Positions 8,338 to 22,093 of a stretch of 64,000 bases of DNA are shown here, in pieces. How positions within the stretch are numbered: position 1 is the first letter of the stretch; each line of letters begins with the position of its first letter. Origin of the DNA: Terebella lapidaria (lineage: Eukaryota > Annelida > Polychaeta > Terebellida > Terebellidae); assembly GCA_949152475.1 (NCBI GenBank), contig OX424563.1, positions 41,478,526 through 41,542,525 on the forward strand, written 5' to 3'. A program made the translations under genes and the position numbers. The notes below the pieces were generated by a model. It was not told the DNA's origin and made no database searches. It worked only from the letters and a program-made list of their open reading frames with translations.

Positions 8338-11300
8338 GATGGACATGAGACGCTCCATCGGATGATGGCCTAGTGACGCTCCATCATAAGATGGACATGC
8401 GACGCTCCATCGTACGATGGACATGTGACGCTCCACCGTACGATGGACATGCGACGCTCCACTGTAGGATGGACATGCGATGCTTTACTGTACAATGGAC
8501 ACGTTACGCTCAACCGTAAGATGGACATGCGATGCTCCACAGTACGATGGACATGGGACGCTCCATCATACGATGGACATGTGACGCTCCACCGTACGAT
8601 GGACATGCGACGCTCCACTGTATGATGGACATGCGATGCTTTACTGTACAATGGACACGTTACGCTCAACCGTAAGATGGACATGCGATGCTCCACAGTA
8701 CGATGGACATGGGACGCTCCATCATACGATGGACATGTGACGCTCCACCGTACGATGGACATGCGACGCTCCACTGTATGATGGACATGCGATGCTTTAC
8801 TGTACAATGGACACGTGATGCTCCACCGTACGATGGACATGTGATGCTCCATCGTACGATGGACTAGGGAAGCTCCACCGTAAGATATGTGACGCTTCAC
8901 AGTACGAAGGACATGGGACGCTCCATCATACGATGGACATTTGATGCTCCACTGTACGATGGACATGTGACGCTCCACCGTACGATGGACATGTGACGCT
9001 CCAATGTACGATGGACATGCGACGCTCCATCGTATGATGGACATGTGATGCTCCACCGTACGATGGACTAGCGATGCTCCACCATAAGATGGACATGTGA
9101 CGCTCCACAGTACGATGGACATGGGACGCTCCATCATACGAAGGACATGTGATGCTCCACCGTACGATCGACATGTGATGCTCCACCGTACGATCGACAT
9201 GTGATGCTCCACGGTACGATGGACATGTGACGCTCCACCGTACGATGGACATGGGATGCTCCAATGTATGATGGACATGCAACGCTCCACTGTATGATGG
9301 ACATGCGATGCTCCACTGTACGATGGACATCTGACGCTCCACCATACGATGGACATGCGATGATCCACTGTACGAAGGACATGTGACGCTCCACCGTACG
9401 ATGGACATGTGACACTCCATCGTACGATGGACTAGCGATGCTCCATCGTAAGATGGACATGCGACGCTCCACGTACATGTGATGCTCCACCGTACGATGG
9501 ACATCCGACGCTCCACTGTATGATGGACATGCAATGCACCACCGCATGATGGACATGCGAGACTCCACCGTACGATGGACATGTGACAATCCACCGTACG
9601 ATGGACATCTGACGCTCCTCCGTACGATGGACAAGCGACGCTCCACTGTACGATGGACATGTGACGCTCCACCGTACGATGGACATGCGACGCTCCATCG
9701 TACGATGGACTAGCGACACTCCACCGTAAGATGGACATGCGACGCTCCACCGTACGATGGACATCTGACGCTCCTCCGTACGATGGACAAGCGACGCTCC
9801 ACTGTACGATGGACATGTGACGCTCCACCGTTAGATGGACATGCGACGCTCCATCGTACGATGGACATGCGACGCTCCACCGTACAATGGACATGCGACG
9901 CTCCATCGCAGGATGGACATGCGACGCTCCACCGTACGAAGGACATGCGATGCTCCACCGTACGATGGACATGCGACGCTCCATCGTACGATGGACATGT
10001 GACGCTCCACCGTACGATGGACATGCGACGCTCCACTGTATGATGGACATGCGATGCTTTACTGTACAATGGACACGTTACGCTCAACCGTAAGATGGAC
10101 ATGCGATGCTCCACAGTACGATGGACATGGGACGCTCCATCATACGATGGACATGTGACGCTCCACCGTACGATGGACATGGGATGCTCCACCGTATGAT
10201 TGACATGCAAGGCTACACCGTAAAATGGACATGTGATGCTCCACCATACGATGGACATGCGACGCTCCATCGTACGATGGACATGGGATGCTCTACCGTA
10301 CGATGGACATCTGATGCTCCACCATACGATGGACATGTGACACTCCGCTGTACGATGGACATGTGACGCTCCACCATATGATGGACATGTGACACTCCGC
10401 TGTACGATGGACATGTGACGCTCCACCATATGATGGACATGCGATGCTCCACCGTACAATGGACATGCGACGCTCAAATGTACGATGGACATATGATGCT
10501 CCACCGTACGATGGACATGAGACGCTCCATCGGATGATGGCCTAGTGACGCTCCATCATAAGATGGACATGCGACGCTCCATCGTACGATGGACATGTGA
10601 CGCTCCACCGTACGATGGACATGCGACGCTCCACTGTAGGATGGACATGCGATGCTTTACTGTACAATGGACACGTTACGCTCAACCGTAAGATGGACAT
10701 GCGATGCTCCACAGTACGATGGACATGGGACGCTCCATCATACGATGGACATGTGACGCTCCACCGTACGATGGACATGCGACGCTCCACTGTATGATGG
10801 ACATGCGATGCTTTACTGTACAATGGACACGTTACGCTCAACCGTAAGATGGACATGCGATGCTCCACAGTACGATGGACATGGGACGCTCCATCATACG
10901 ATGGACATGTGACGCTCCACCGTACGATGGACATGCGACGTTCCTTCGTACGATGGACATGGGACGCTCCACCGTACGATCGACATGCGACGCTCCTTCG
11001 TACGATGGACATGGGACGCTCCACCGTACGATGGACATCTGACGCTCCACCGTACGATGGACATCTGACGCTCCACCGTACGATGGACATGCTATGCTCC
11101 ACCGTACGATCGACATGCGATGCTCCACCGTACGATGGACACGTGATGCTCCACCGTACGATGGACATCTGACGCTCCACCGTGCGATGGACATGCTATG
11201 CTCCACCGCACGATGGACATGTGATGCTCCACCGTTCGATGGACATGGGACGCTCCACCGAATGATGGACATGCGAGGCTCCACCATAAGATGGACATGT

Positions 11301-13099
11301 TACGCTCCACCGTACGATGGATATGCGACGCTCCACCGTACGATGGACATGTGACGATCCACCGAAGGATGGACATGCGAGGCTCCACTGTAAGATGGAC
11401 ATGTTACGCTCCACCGTACGATGGACATGGGATGCTCCACCGTATGATGGACATGTGACACTCCACTGTACGATGGATATGCGATGCACCACCGTACGAT
11501 GGACATGTGATGTTCCACCGTACGATGGACATCTGACGCTCCACCGTAGGATGTACATGTGACGCTCCACCGTACGATGGACATGTGACGCTCCACCGTA
11601 CGATGGACATGGGATGCTCCATCGTACGATGGACATGTGACGCTCCACCGTACGATGGACATGGGACGCTCCACCGTACGATGGACATGTGACGCTCCAC
11701 CGTACGATCGACATGCGACGCTCCACCGTAAGATGGACATGTGACGCTCCACCGTACGATGGACATGCGACGCTCCTTCGTACGATGGACATGCGATGCT
11801 CCACCGTACGATGGACATGTGATGCTCCACCATACGATGGACATGGGACGCTCCAATGTACGATGGACATGTGACGCTCCACTGTACGATGGACATGCGA
11901 CGCTCCACTGTACGATGAACATGTGACGCTCCACCGTATGATGAACATGTGACGCTCCACCGTATGATGGACATGCGAGGCTCCACCGTACGATGAACAT
12001 GGGTGCTCCATCGTACGATGGACATGCGACGCTCCACCGTACGATGGACTAGCGAAGCTCCACCGTAAGATGGACATGCGACGCTCCATCGTACGATGGA
12101 CACGTGACGCTCCACCGTACGATGGACATGCGACGCTCCATCGTACGATGGACTAGCGAAGCTCCACCGTAAGATGGACATGTGACGCTCCACAATACGA
12201 TGGACATGCGACGCTCCACCGTACGATGGACATGCGATGCTCCACCGTACGATGGACATGCGACGCTCCACCATACGATGGACATGTGACGCTCCACCCT
12301 ACGATGGACATCTGACGCTCTACCGTACGATGGACATGCTATGCTCCACCGTATGATGGACATGTGACGCTCCACCGTACGATGGACATGGGATGCTCCA
12401 TCGAACGATGGACATGTGACGCTCCACCCATCGATGGACATGCTATTCTCCACCGTACGATGGACATGTGACGCTCCACCGTACGATGGACATGGGACGC
12501 TCCACCGTAGGATGGACATGTGACGCTCCACCGTACGATGGACATGTGACGCTCCACCGTAAGATGGACATGAGACGCTCCACTGTACGATGGACATGTG
12601 ACGCTCCACCGTTCGATTGACATGCGACGCTCCACCGTACGATGGACATGCGACGATCCTCCGTACGATGGACATGCGACGCTCCACAGTACGATGGACA
12701 TGTGACGCTCCACCGTACGATGGACATGCTAGGCTCCACTGTAAGATGGACATGTGACGCTCCACCGTACGATGGACATGCGATGCTCCATCGTACGATG
12801 GACATGGGATGCTCCACCGTATGATGGACATGTGACGCTCCACCGTATGATGGACATGCGATGCTCAATCGTACGATGGACATGGGATGCTCCACCGTAT
12901 GATGGACATGTGACGCTCCACCGTACGATGGACATGTGACGCTCCACTGTACGATGGACATGCGACGCTCCACCGTACGATGGACATGCGACGCTCCACC
13001 GTACGATGGACATGCGACGCTCCACCGTACGATGGACATGTGACGCTCCACCGTACGATGGACATCTGACGCTCTACCGTACGATGGACATGCTATGCT

Positions 13100-16000
13100 C
13101 CACCGTATGATGGACATGTGACACTCCACCGTACGATGGACATGGGATGCTCCATCGAACGATGGACATGTGACGCTCCACCCATCGATGGACATGCTAT
13201 TCTCCACCGTACGATGGACATGTGACGCTCCACCGTACGATGGACATGGGACGCTCCACCGTAGGATGGACATGTGACGCTCCACCGTACGATGGACATG
13301 TGACGCTCCACCGTAAGATGGACATGAGACGCTCCACTGTACGATGGACATGCGACGCTCCATCGTACAATGGACTAGCGATGCTCCACCGTAAGATGGA
13401 CATGTGACGCTCCACCGTACGATGGACATGCGACGCTCCTTCGTACGATGGACATGGGACGCTCCACCGTACGATCGACATGCGATGCTCCACCGTACGA
13501 TGGACATGTGATGCTCCACCGTACGATCGACATGCGATGCTCCACCGTACGATGGACATGTGATGCTCCACCGTACGATGGACATGGGACGCTCCAATGT
13601 ACGATGGACATGTGACGCTCCACTGTACGATGGACATGCGATGCTCCACTGTACGATGAACATGTGACGCTCCACCGTATGATGAACATGTGACGCTCCA
13701 CCGTACGATGGACATGCGAGGCTCCACCGTACGATGAACATGGGTGCTCCATCGTACGATGGACATGCGACGCTCCACCGTACGATGGACTAGCGAAGCT
13801 CCACCGTAAGATGGACATGCGACGCTCCAACATATGATGGACACGGGACGCTCCACCGTATGATGGACCTCTGACGCCCACCGTACGATGGACATGCTAT
13901 GCTCCACCGTACGATGGACATGTGACGCTCCACCGTACGATGGACATGGGACGCTTCAATGTACGATTTACATGCGACGCTCCACTGTACGATGGACATG
14001 CGATGCTCCACTGTACGATGGACATGGGATGCTCCACCGTATATCGGACATGTGATGCTCCACCGTACGATGGACATGGGACGCTCCATGGTACGATGGA
14101 CATGTGACGTTCCACCCATCGATGGACATGCTATGCTCCACCGTACGATGGACATGTGACGCTCCAACGTACGATGGACATGGGACGCTCCACCGTAGGA
14201 TGGACATGTGACGCTCCACCGTACGATGGACATGTGACGCTCCACCGTAAGATGGACATGAGACGCTCCACTGTACGATGGACATGCGACGCTCCATCGT
14301 ACAATGTACTAGCGATGCTCCACCGTAAGATGGACATGTGACGCTCCACCGTACGATGGACATGCGACGCTCCACTGTATGATGGACATGCGATGCTTTA
14401 CTGTACAATGGACACGTTACGCTTAACCGTAAGATGGACATGTGACGCTCCACCGTACGATGGACATGCGACGCTTCTTCGTACGATGGACATGGGACGC
14501 TCCACCGTACGATCGACATGCGATGCTCCACCGTACGATGGACATGTGACGCTCCACTGTACGATGGACATGGGATGCTCCACGGTACGATGAACATGTG
14601 ATTCTCAACCGTATGATGAACATGTGACGCTCCACCGTATGATGGACATGCGAGGCTCCACCGTACGATGAACATGGGTGCTCCATCGTACGATGGACAT
14701 GCGACGCTCCACCGTAGGATGGACATGTGACGCTCCACCGTACGATGGACATGTGACGCTCCACCGTAAGATGGACATGAGACGCTCCACTGTACGATGG
14801 ACATGCGACGCTCCATCGTACAATGTACTAGCGATGCTCCACCGTAAGATGGACATGTGACGCTCCACCGTACGATGGACATGCGACGCTCCACTGTATG
14901 ATGGACATGCGATGCTTTACTGTACAATGGACACGTTACGCTTAACCGTAAGATGGACATGTGACGCTCCACCGTACGATGGACATGCGACGCTTCTTCG
15001 TACGATGGACATGGGACGCTCCACCGTACGATCGACATGCGATGCTCCACCGTACGATGGACATGTGACGCTCCACTGTACGATGGACATGGGATGCTCC
15101 ACGGTACGATGAACATGTGATTCTCAACCGTATGATGAACATGTGACGCTCCACCGTATGATGGACATGCGAGGCTCCACCGTACGATGAACATGGGTGC
15201 TCCATCGTACGATGGACATGCGACGCTCCACCGTACGATGGACTAGCGAAGCTCCACCGTAAGATGGACATGGGACGCTCCATCGTACGATGGACACGAG
15301 ACGCTCCACCGTACGATGGACATGCGACGCTCCATCGTACGATGGACTAGCGAAGCTCCACCGTAAGATGGACATGTGACGCTCCACAATACGATGGACA
15401 TGGGACGCTCCATCATACGATGGACATGTGATGCTCCACCATACGATCAACATGCGATGCTCCACCGTACGATCGACATGTGATGCTCCACTGTACGATG
15501 GACAGGTGACGCTCCACCGTTCGATGGACATGGGATGCTCCACCGTACCATGGACATGCGATGCTCCACATACGATGGACATGTGACGCCCCATCGTACG
15601 ATGGACATGTGACGCTCCACCGTACGATGGACATGCGACGCTCCACCGTACGATGGACATGCGACGCTCCACCGTACGATGGACATGTGACGCTCCACCG
15701 TACGATGGACATCTGACGCTCTACCGTACGATGGACATGGGATGCTCCATCGAACGATGGACATGTGACGCTCCACCCATCGATGGACATGCTATTCTCC
15801 ACCGTACGATGGACATGTGACGCTCCACCGTACGATGGACATGGGACGCTCCACCGTAGGATGGACATGTGACGCTCCACCGTACGATGGACATGTGACG
15901 CTCCACAGTAAGATGGACATGAGACGCTCCACTGTACGATGGACATGCGACGCTCCATCGTACAATGGACTAGCGATGCTCCACCGTAAGATGGACATGT

Positions 16001-17770
16001 GACGCTCCACCGTACGATGGACATGCGACGCTCCTTCGTACGATGGACATGGGACGCTCCACCGTACGATCGACATGCGATGCTCCACCGTACGATGGAC
16101 ATGTGATGCTCCACCGTACGATCGACATGCGATGCTCCACCGTACGATGGACATGTGATGCTCCACCGTACGATGGACATGGGACGCTCCAATGTACGAT
16201 GGACATGTGACGCTCCACTGTACGATGGACATGCGATGCTCCACTGTACGATGAACATGTGACGCTCCACCGTATGATGAACATGTGACGCTTCACCGTA
16301 CGATGGACATGCGAGGCTCCACCGTACGATGAACATGGGTGCTCCATCGTACGATGGACATGCGACGCTCCACCGTACGATGGACTAGCGAAGCTCCACC
16401 GTAAGATGGACATGCGACGCTCCAACATATGATGGACACGGGACGCTCCACCGTATGATGGACCTCTGACGCCCACCGTACGATGGACATGCTATGCTCC
16501 ACCGTACGATGGACATGTGACGCTCCACCGTACGATGGACATGGGACGCTCCAATGTACGATTTACATGCGACGCTCCACTGTACGATGGACATGCGATG
16601 CTCCACTGTACGATGGACATGGGATGCTCCACCGTATATCGGACATGTGATGCTCCACCGTACGATGGACATGGGACGCTCCATGGTACGATGGACATGT
16701 GACGCTCCACCCATCGATGGACATGCTATGCTCCACCGTACGATGGACATGTGACGCTCCAACGTACGATGGACATGGGACGCTCCACCGTAGGATGGAC
16801 ATGTGACGCTCCACCGTACGATGGACATGTGACGTTCCACCGTAAGATGGACATGAGACGCTCCACTGTACGATGGACATGCGACGCTCCATCGTACAAT
16901 GTACTAGCGATGCTCCACCGTAAGATGGACATGTGACGCTCCACCGTACGATGGACATGCGACGCTCCACTGTATGATGGACATGCGATGCTTTACTGTA
17001 CAATGGACAAGTTACGCTTAACCGTAAGATGGACATGTGACGCTCCACCGTACGATGGACATGCGATGCTTCTTCGTACGATGGACATGGGACGCTCCAC
17101 CGTACGATCGACATGCGATGCTCCACCGTACGATGGACATGTGACGCTCCACTGTACGATGGACATGGGATGCTCCACGGTACGATGAACATGTGATGCT
17201 CAACCGTATGATGAACATGTGACGCTCCACCGTATGATGGACATGCGAGGCTCCACCGTACGATGAACATGGGTGCTCCATCGTACGATGGACATGCGAC
17301 GCTCCACCGTACGATGGACTAGCGAAGCTCCACCGTAAGATGGACATGGGATGCTCCATCGTACGATGGACACGAGACGCTCCACCGTACGATGGACATG
17401 CGACGCTCCATCGTACGATGGACTAGCGAAGCTCCACCGTAAGATGGACATGTGACGCTCCACAATACGATGGACATGGGACGCTCCATCATACGATGGA
17501 CATGTGATGCTCCACCATACGATCAACATGCGATGCTCCACCGTACGATCGACATGTGATGCTCCACTGTACGATGGACAGGTGACGCTCCACCGTTCGA
17601 TGGACATGGGATGCTCCACCGTACCATGGACATGCGATGCTCCACATACGATGGACATGTGACGCCCCACCGTACGATGGACATGCGACGCTCCACCGTA
17701 CGATGGACATGCGACGCTCCACCGTATGATTGACATGCAAGGCTACACCGTAAAATGGACATGTGACGCT
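13100..17770. repeat. Higher-order repeat pair, offset 2595 then 2076 bp
   Basis: Variant patterns at 13.1-14.7 kb recur at 15.7-17.3 kb with an offset of 2595 bp (for example the CGGACATGTG variant following GTATAT at about 14041 and 16636). Beyond the internal 519-bp duplication, matching resumes at an offset of 2076 bp (15124 pairs with 17200). The difference equals 519, so the first copy gained the small duplication after the block had been copied, or the second lost it. A further copy occupies about 23.5-25.9 kb, at offsets of 8151-8177 bp from the second. Confidence 0.8.
14186..15223. repeat. 519-bp tandem duplication within the 26-bp array
   Basis: Two adjacent copies, about 14186-14704 and 14705-15223, share the same order of variant units, including CGTACAATGTACTAGCG and the ACGCTTAACCG variant. 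519 is one base less than 20 monomers. The copies are almost identical by eye, indicating a young event. Confidence 0.85.
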
Positions 17771-20700
17771 CCACCATACGATGGACATGCGATGCTCCAT
17801 CGTACGATGGACATGTGACGCTCCACCGTACGATGGACATGCGACGCTCCATCGTACGATGGACTAGCGACACTCCACCGTAAGATGGACATGCGACGCT
17901 CCACTGTACGATGGACATCTGACGCTCCTCCGTACGATGGACAAGCGACGCTCCACTGTACGATGGACTTGTGACGCTCCACCGTTAGATGGACATGCGA
18001 CGCTCCATCGTACGATGGACATGCGACGCTCCACCGTACAATGGACATGAGACGCTCCATCGCAGGATGGACATGCGACGCTCCACCGTACGAAGGACAT
18101 GCGATGCTCCACCGTACGATGGACATGCGACGCTCCATCGTACGATGGACATGTGACGCTCCACCGTACGATGGACATGCGACGCTCCACTGTATGATGG
18201 ACATGCGATGCTTTACTGTACAATGGACACGTTACGCTCAACCGTAAGATGGACATGCGATGCTCCACAGTACGATGGACATGGGACGCTCCATCATACG
18301 ATGGACATGTGACGCTCCACCGTACGATGGACATGCGACGCTCCACTGTATGATGGACATGCGATGCTTTACTGTACAATGGACACGTTACGCTCAACCG
18401 TAAGATGGACATGCGATGCTCCACAGTACGATGGACATGGGACGCTCCATCATACGATGGACATGTGACGCTCCACCGTACGATGGACATGCGACGCTCC
18501 ACCGTACGATGGACATGCGACGTTCCTTCGTACGATGGACATGGGACGCTCCACCGTATGATCGACATGCGACGCTCCTTCGTACGATGGACATGGGACG
18601 CTCCACCGTACGATGGACATCTGACGCTCCACCGTACGATGGACATCTGACGCTCCACCGTACGATGGACATGCTATGCTCCACCGTACGATCGACATGC
18701 GATGCTCCACCGTACGATGGATAGGTGATGCTCCACCGTACGATGGACATCTGACGCTCCACCGTGCGATGGACATGCTATGCTCCACCGCACGATGGAC
18801 ATGTGATGCTCCACCGTTCGATGGACATGGGACGCTCCACCGAATGATGGACATGCGAGGCTCCACCATAAGATGGACATGTGACGCTCCACCGTACGAT
18901 GGATATGCGACGCTCCACCGTACGATGGACATGTGACGATCCACCGAAGGATAGACATGCGAGGCTCCACTGTAAGATGGACATGTTACGCTCCACCGTA
19001 CGATGGACATGGGATGCTCCACCGTATGATGGACATGTGACACTCCACTGTACGATGGATATGCGATGCACCACCGTACGATGGACATGTGATGTTCCAC
19101 CGTACGATGGACATCTGACGCTCCACCGTAGGATGTACATGTGACGCTCCACCGTACGATGGACATGTGACGCTCCACCGTACGATGGACATGGGATGCT
19201 CCATCGTACGATGGACATGTGACGCTCCACCGTACGATGGACATGGGACGCTCCACCGTACGATGGACATGTGACGCTCCACCGTACGATGGACATGTGA
19301 CGCTCCACCGTAAGGTGGACATGAGACGCTCCACTGTACGATGGACATGCGACGCTCCACTGTATGATGGACATGCGATGCTTTACTGTACAATGGACAC
19401 GTTACGCTCAACCGTAAGATGGACATGCGATGCTCCACAGTACGATGGACATGCGACGCTCCACTGTATGATGGACATGCGATGCTTTACTGTACAATGG
19501 ACACGTTACGCTTAACCGTAAGATGGACATGTGACGCTCCACCGTACGATGGACATGCGATGCTTCTTCGTACGATGGACATGGGACGCTCCACCGTACG
19601 ATCGACATGCGATGCTCCACCGTACGATGGACATGTGACGCTCCACTGTACGATGGACATGGGATGCTCCACGGTACGATGAACATGTGATGCTCAACCG
19701 TATGATGAACATGTGACGCTCCACCGTATGATGGACATGCGAGGCTCCACCGTACGATGAACATGGGTGCTCCATCGTACGATGGACATGCGATGCTCCA
19801 CCGTACGATGGACTAGCGAAGCTCCACCGTAAGATGGACATGGGACGCTCCATCGTACGATGGACACGAGACGCTCCACCGTACGATGGACATGCGACGC
19901 TCCATCGTACGATGGACTAGCGAAGCTCCACCGTAAGATGGACATGTGACGCTCCACAATACGATGGACATGGGACGCTCCATCATACGATGGACATGTG
20001 ATGCTCCACCATACGATCAACATGCGATGCTCCACCGTACGATCGACATGTGATGCTCCACTGTACGATGGACAGGTGACGCTCCACCGTTCGATGGACA
20101 TGGGATGCTCCACCGTACCATGGACATGCGATGCTCCACATACGATGGACATGTGACGCCCCACCGTACGATGGACATGCGACGCTCCACCGTACGATGG
20201 ACATGCGACGCTCCACCGTATGATTGACATGCAAGGCTACACCGTAAAATGGACATGTGACGCTCCACCATACGATGGACATGCGATGCTCCATCGTACG
20301 ATGGACATGTGACGCTCCACCGTACGATGGACATGCGACGCTCCATCGTACGATGGACTAGCGACACTCCACCGTAAGATGGACATGCGACGCTCCACCG
20401 TACGATGGACATCTGACGCTCCTCCGTACGATGGACAAGCGACGCTCCACTGTACGATGGACATGTGACGCTCCACCGTTAGATGGACATGCGACGCTCC
20501 ATCGTACGATGGACATGCGACGCTCCACCGTACAATGGACATGAGACGCTCCATCGCAGGATGGACATGCGACGCTCCACCGTACGAAGGACATGCGATG
20601 CTCCACCGTACGATGGACATGCGACGCTCCATCGTACGATGGACATGTGACGCTCCACCGTACGATGGACATGCGACGCTCCACTGTATGATGGACATGC

Positions 20701-21932
20701 GATGCTTTACTGTACAATGGACACGTTACGCTCAACCGTAAGATGGACATGCGATGCTCCACAGTACGATGGACATGGGACGCTCCATGATACGATGGAC
20801 ATGTGACGCTCCACCGTACGATGGACATGCGACGCTCCACTGTATGATGGACATGCGATGCTTTACTGTACAATGGACACGTTACGCTCAACCGTAAGAT
20901 GGACATGCGATGCTCCACAGTACGATGGACATGGGACGCTCCATCATACGATGGACATGTGACGCTCCACCGTACGATGGACATGCGACGCTCCACCGTA
21001 CGATGGACATGCGACGTTCCTTCGTACGATGGACATGGGACGCTCCACCGTACGATCGACATGCGACGCTCCTTCGTACGATGGACATGGGACGCTCCAC
21101 CGTACGATGGACATCTGACGCTCCACCGTACGATGGACATCTGACGCTCCACCGTACGATGGACATGCTATGCTCCACCGTACGATCGACATGCGATGCT
21201 CCACCGTACGATGGATAGGTGATGCTCCACCGTACGATGGACATCTGACGCTCCACCGTGCGATGGACATGCTATGCTCCACCGCACGATGGACATGTGA
21301 TGCTCCACCGTTCGATGGACATGGGACGCTCCACCGAATGATGGACATGCGAGGCTCCACCATAAGATGGACATGTGACGCTCCACCGTACGATGGATAT
21401 GCGACGCTCCACCGTACGATGGACATGTGACGATCCACCGAAGGATGGACATGCGAGGCTCCACTGTAAGATGGACATGTTACGCTCCACCGTACGATGG
21501 ACATGGGATGCTCCACCGTATGATGGACATGTGACACTCCACTGTACGATGGATATGCGATGCACCACCGTACGATGGACATGTGATGTTCCACCGTACG
21601 ATGGACATCTGACGCTCCACCGTAGGATGTACATGTGACGCTCCACCGTACGATGGACATGTGACGCTCCACCGTACGATGGACATGGGATGCTCCATCG
21701 TACGATGGACATGTGACGCTCCACCGTACGATGGACATGGGACGCTCCACCGTACGATGGACATGTGACGCTCCACCGTACGATGGACATGTGACGCTCC
21801 ACCGTAAGGTGGACATGAGACGCTCCACTGTACGATGGACATGCGACGCTCCACTGTATGATGGACATGCAATGCTTTACTGTACAATGTACACGTTACA
21901 CTCAACTGTAAGATGGACATGCGATGCTCCAC
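16945..21932. repeat. 2494-bp tandem higher-order repeat, two copies
   Basis: Copy 1 (about 16945-19438) and copy 2 (about 19439-21932) match at a constant offset of 2494 bp along their whole length, with only scattered substitutions (for example GGACTTGTG at about 17966 against GGACATGTG at about 20460). 2494 is two bases short of 96 monomers. A partial further copy (about 22111-22530, offset 697 from the end of copy 2) follows after the inverted segment. Confidence 0.88.
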
Positions 21933-21968
21933 AGTACGATGGACATGGGACGCTCCATCATACGATGG

Positions 21969-22093
21969 TCCATCGATGGGTGGAGCGTCACATGTCCATC
22001 GTACCATGGAGCGTCCCATGTCCATCGTACGGTGGAGCATCACATGTCCGATATACGGTGGAGCATCCCATGTCCATCGTACAGTGGAGCATC
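21969..22093 (-). repeat. Inverted 125-bp satellite segment
   Basis: Here the monomer runs in reverse: the plus strand reads GGTGGAGCGTCACATGTCC and similar. Its reverse complement matches the forward satellite at about 16600-16720 and 24780-24900, including the rare CCGTATATCGGACATG and CCACCCATCGATGG variants. The version at about 14.0-14.1 kb differs by one base (GACGTTCC), so one of the other two is the better source. A scrambled joint (about 22094-22111) returns to forward orientation. It is the only inversion I found in the array. Confidence 0.92.
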
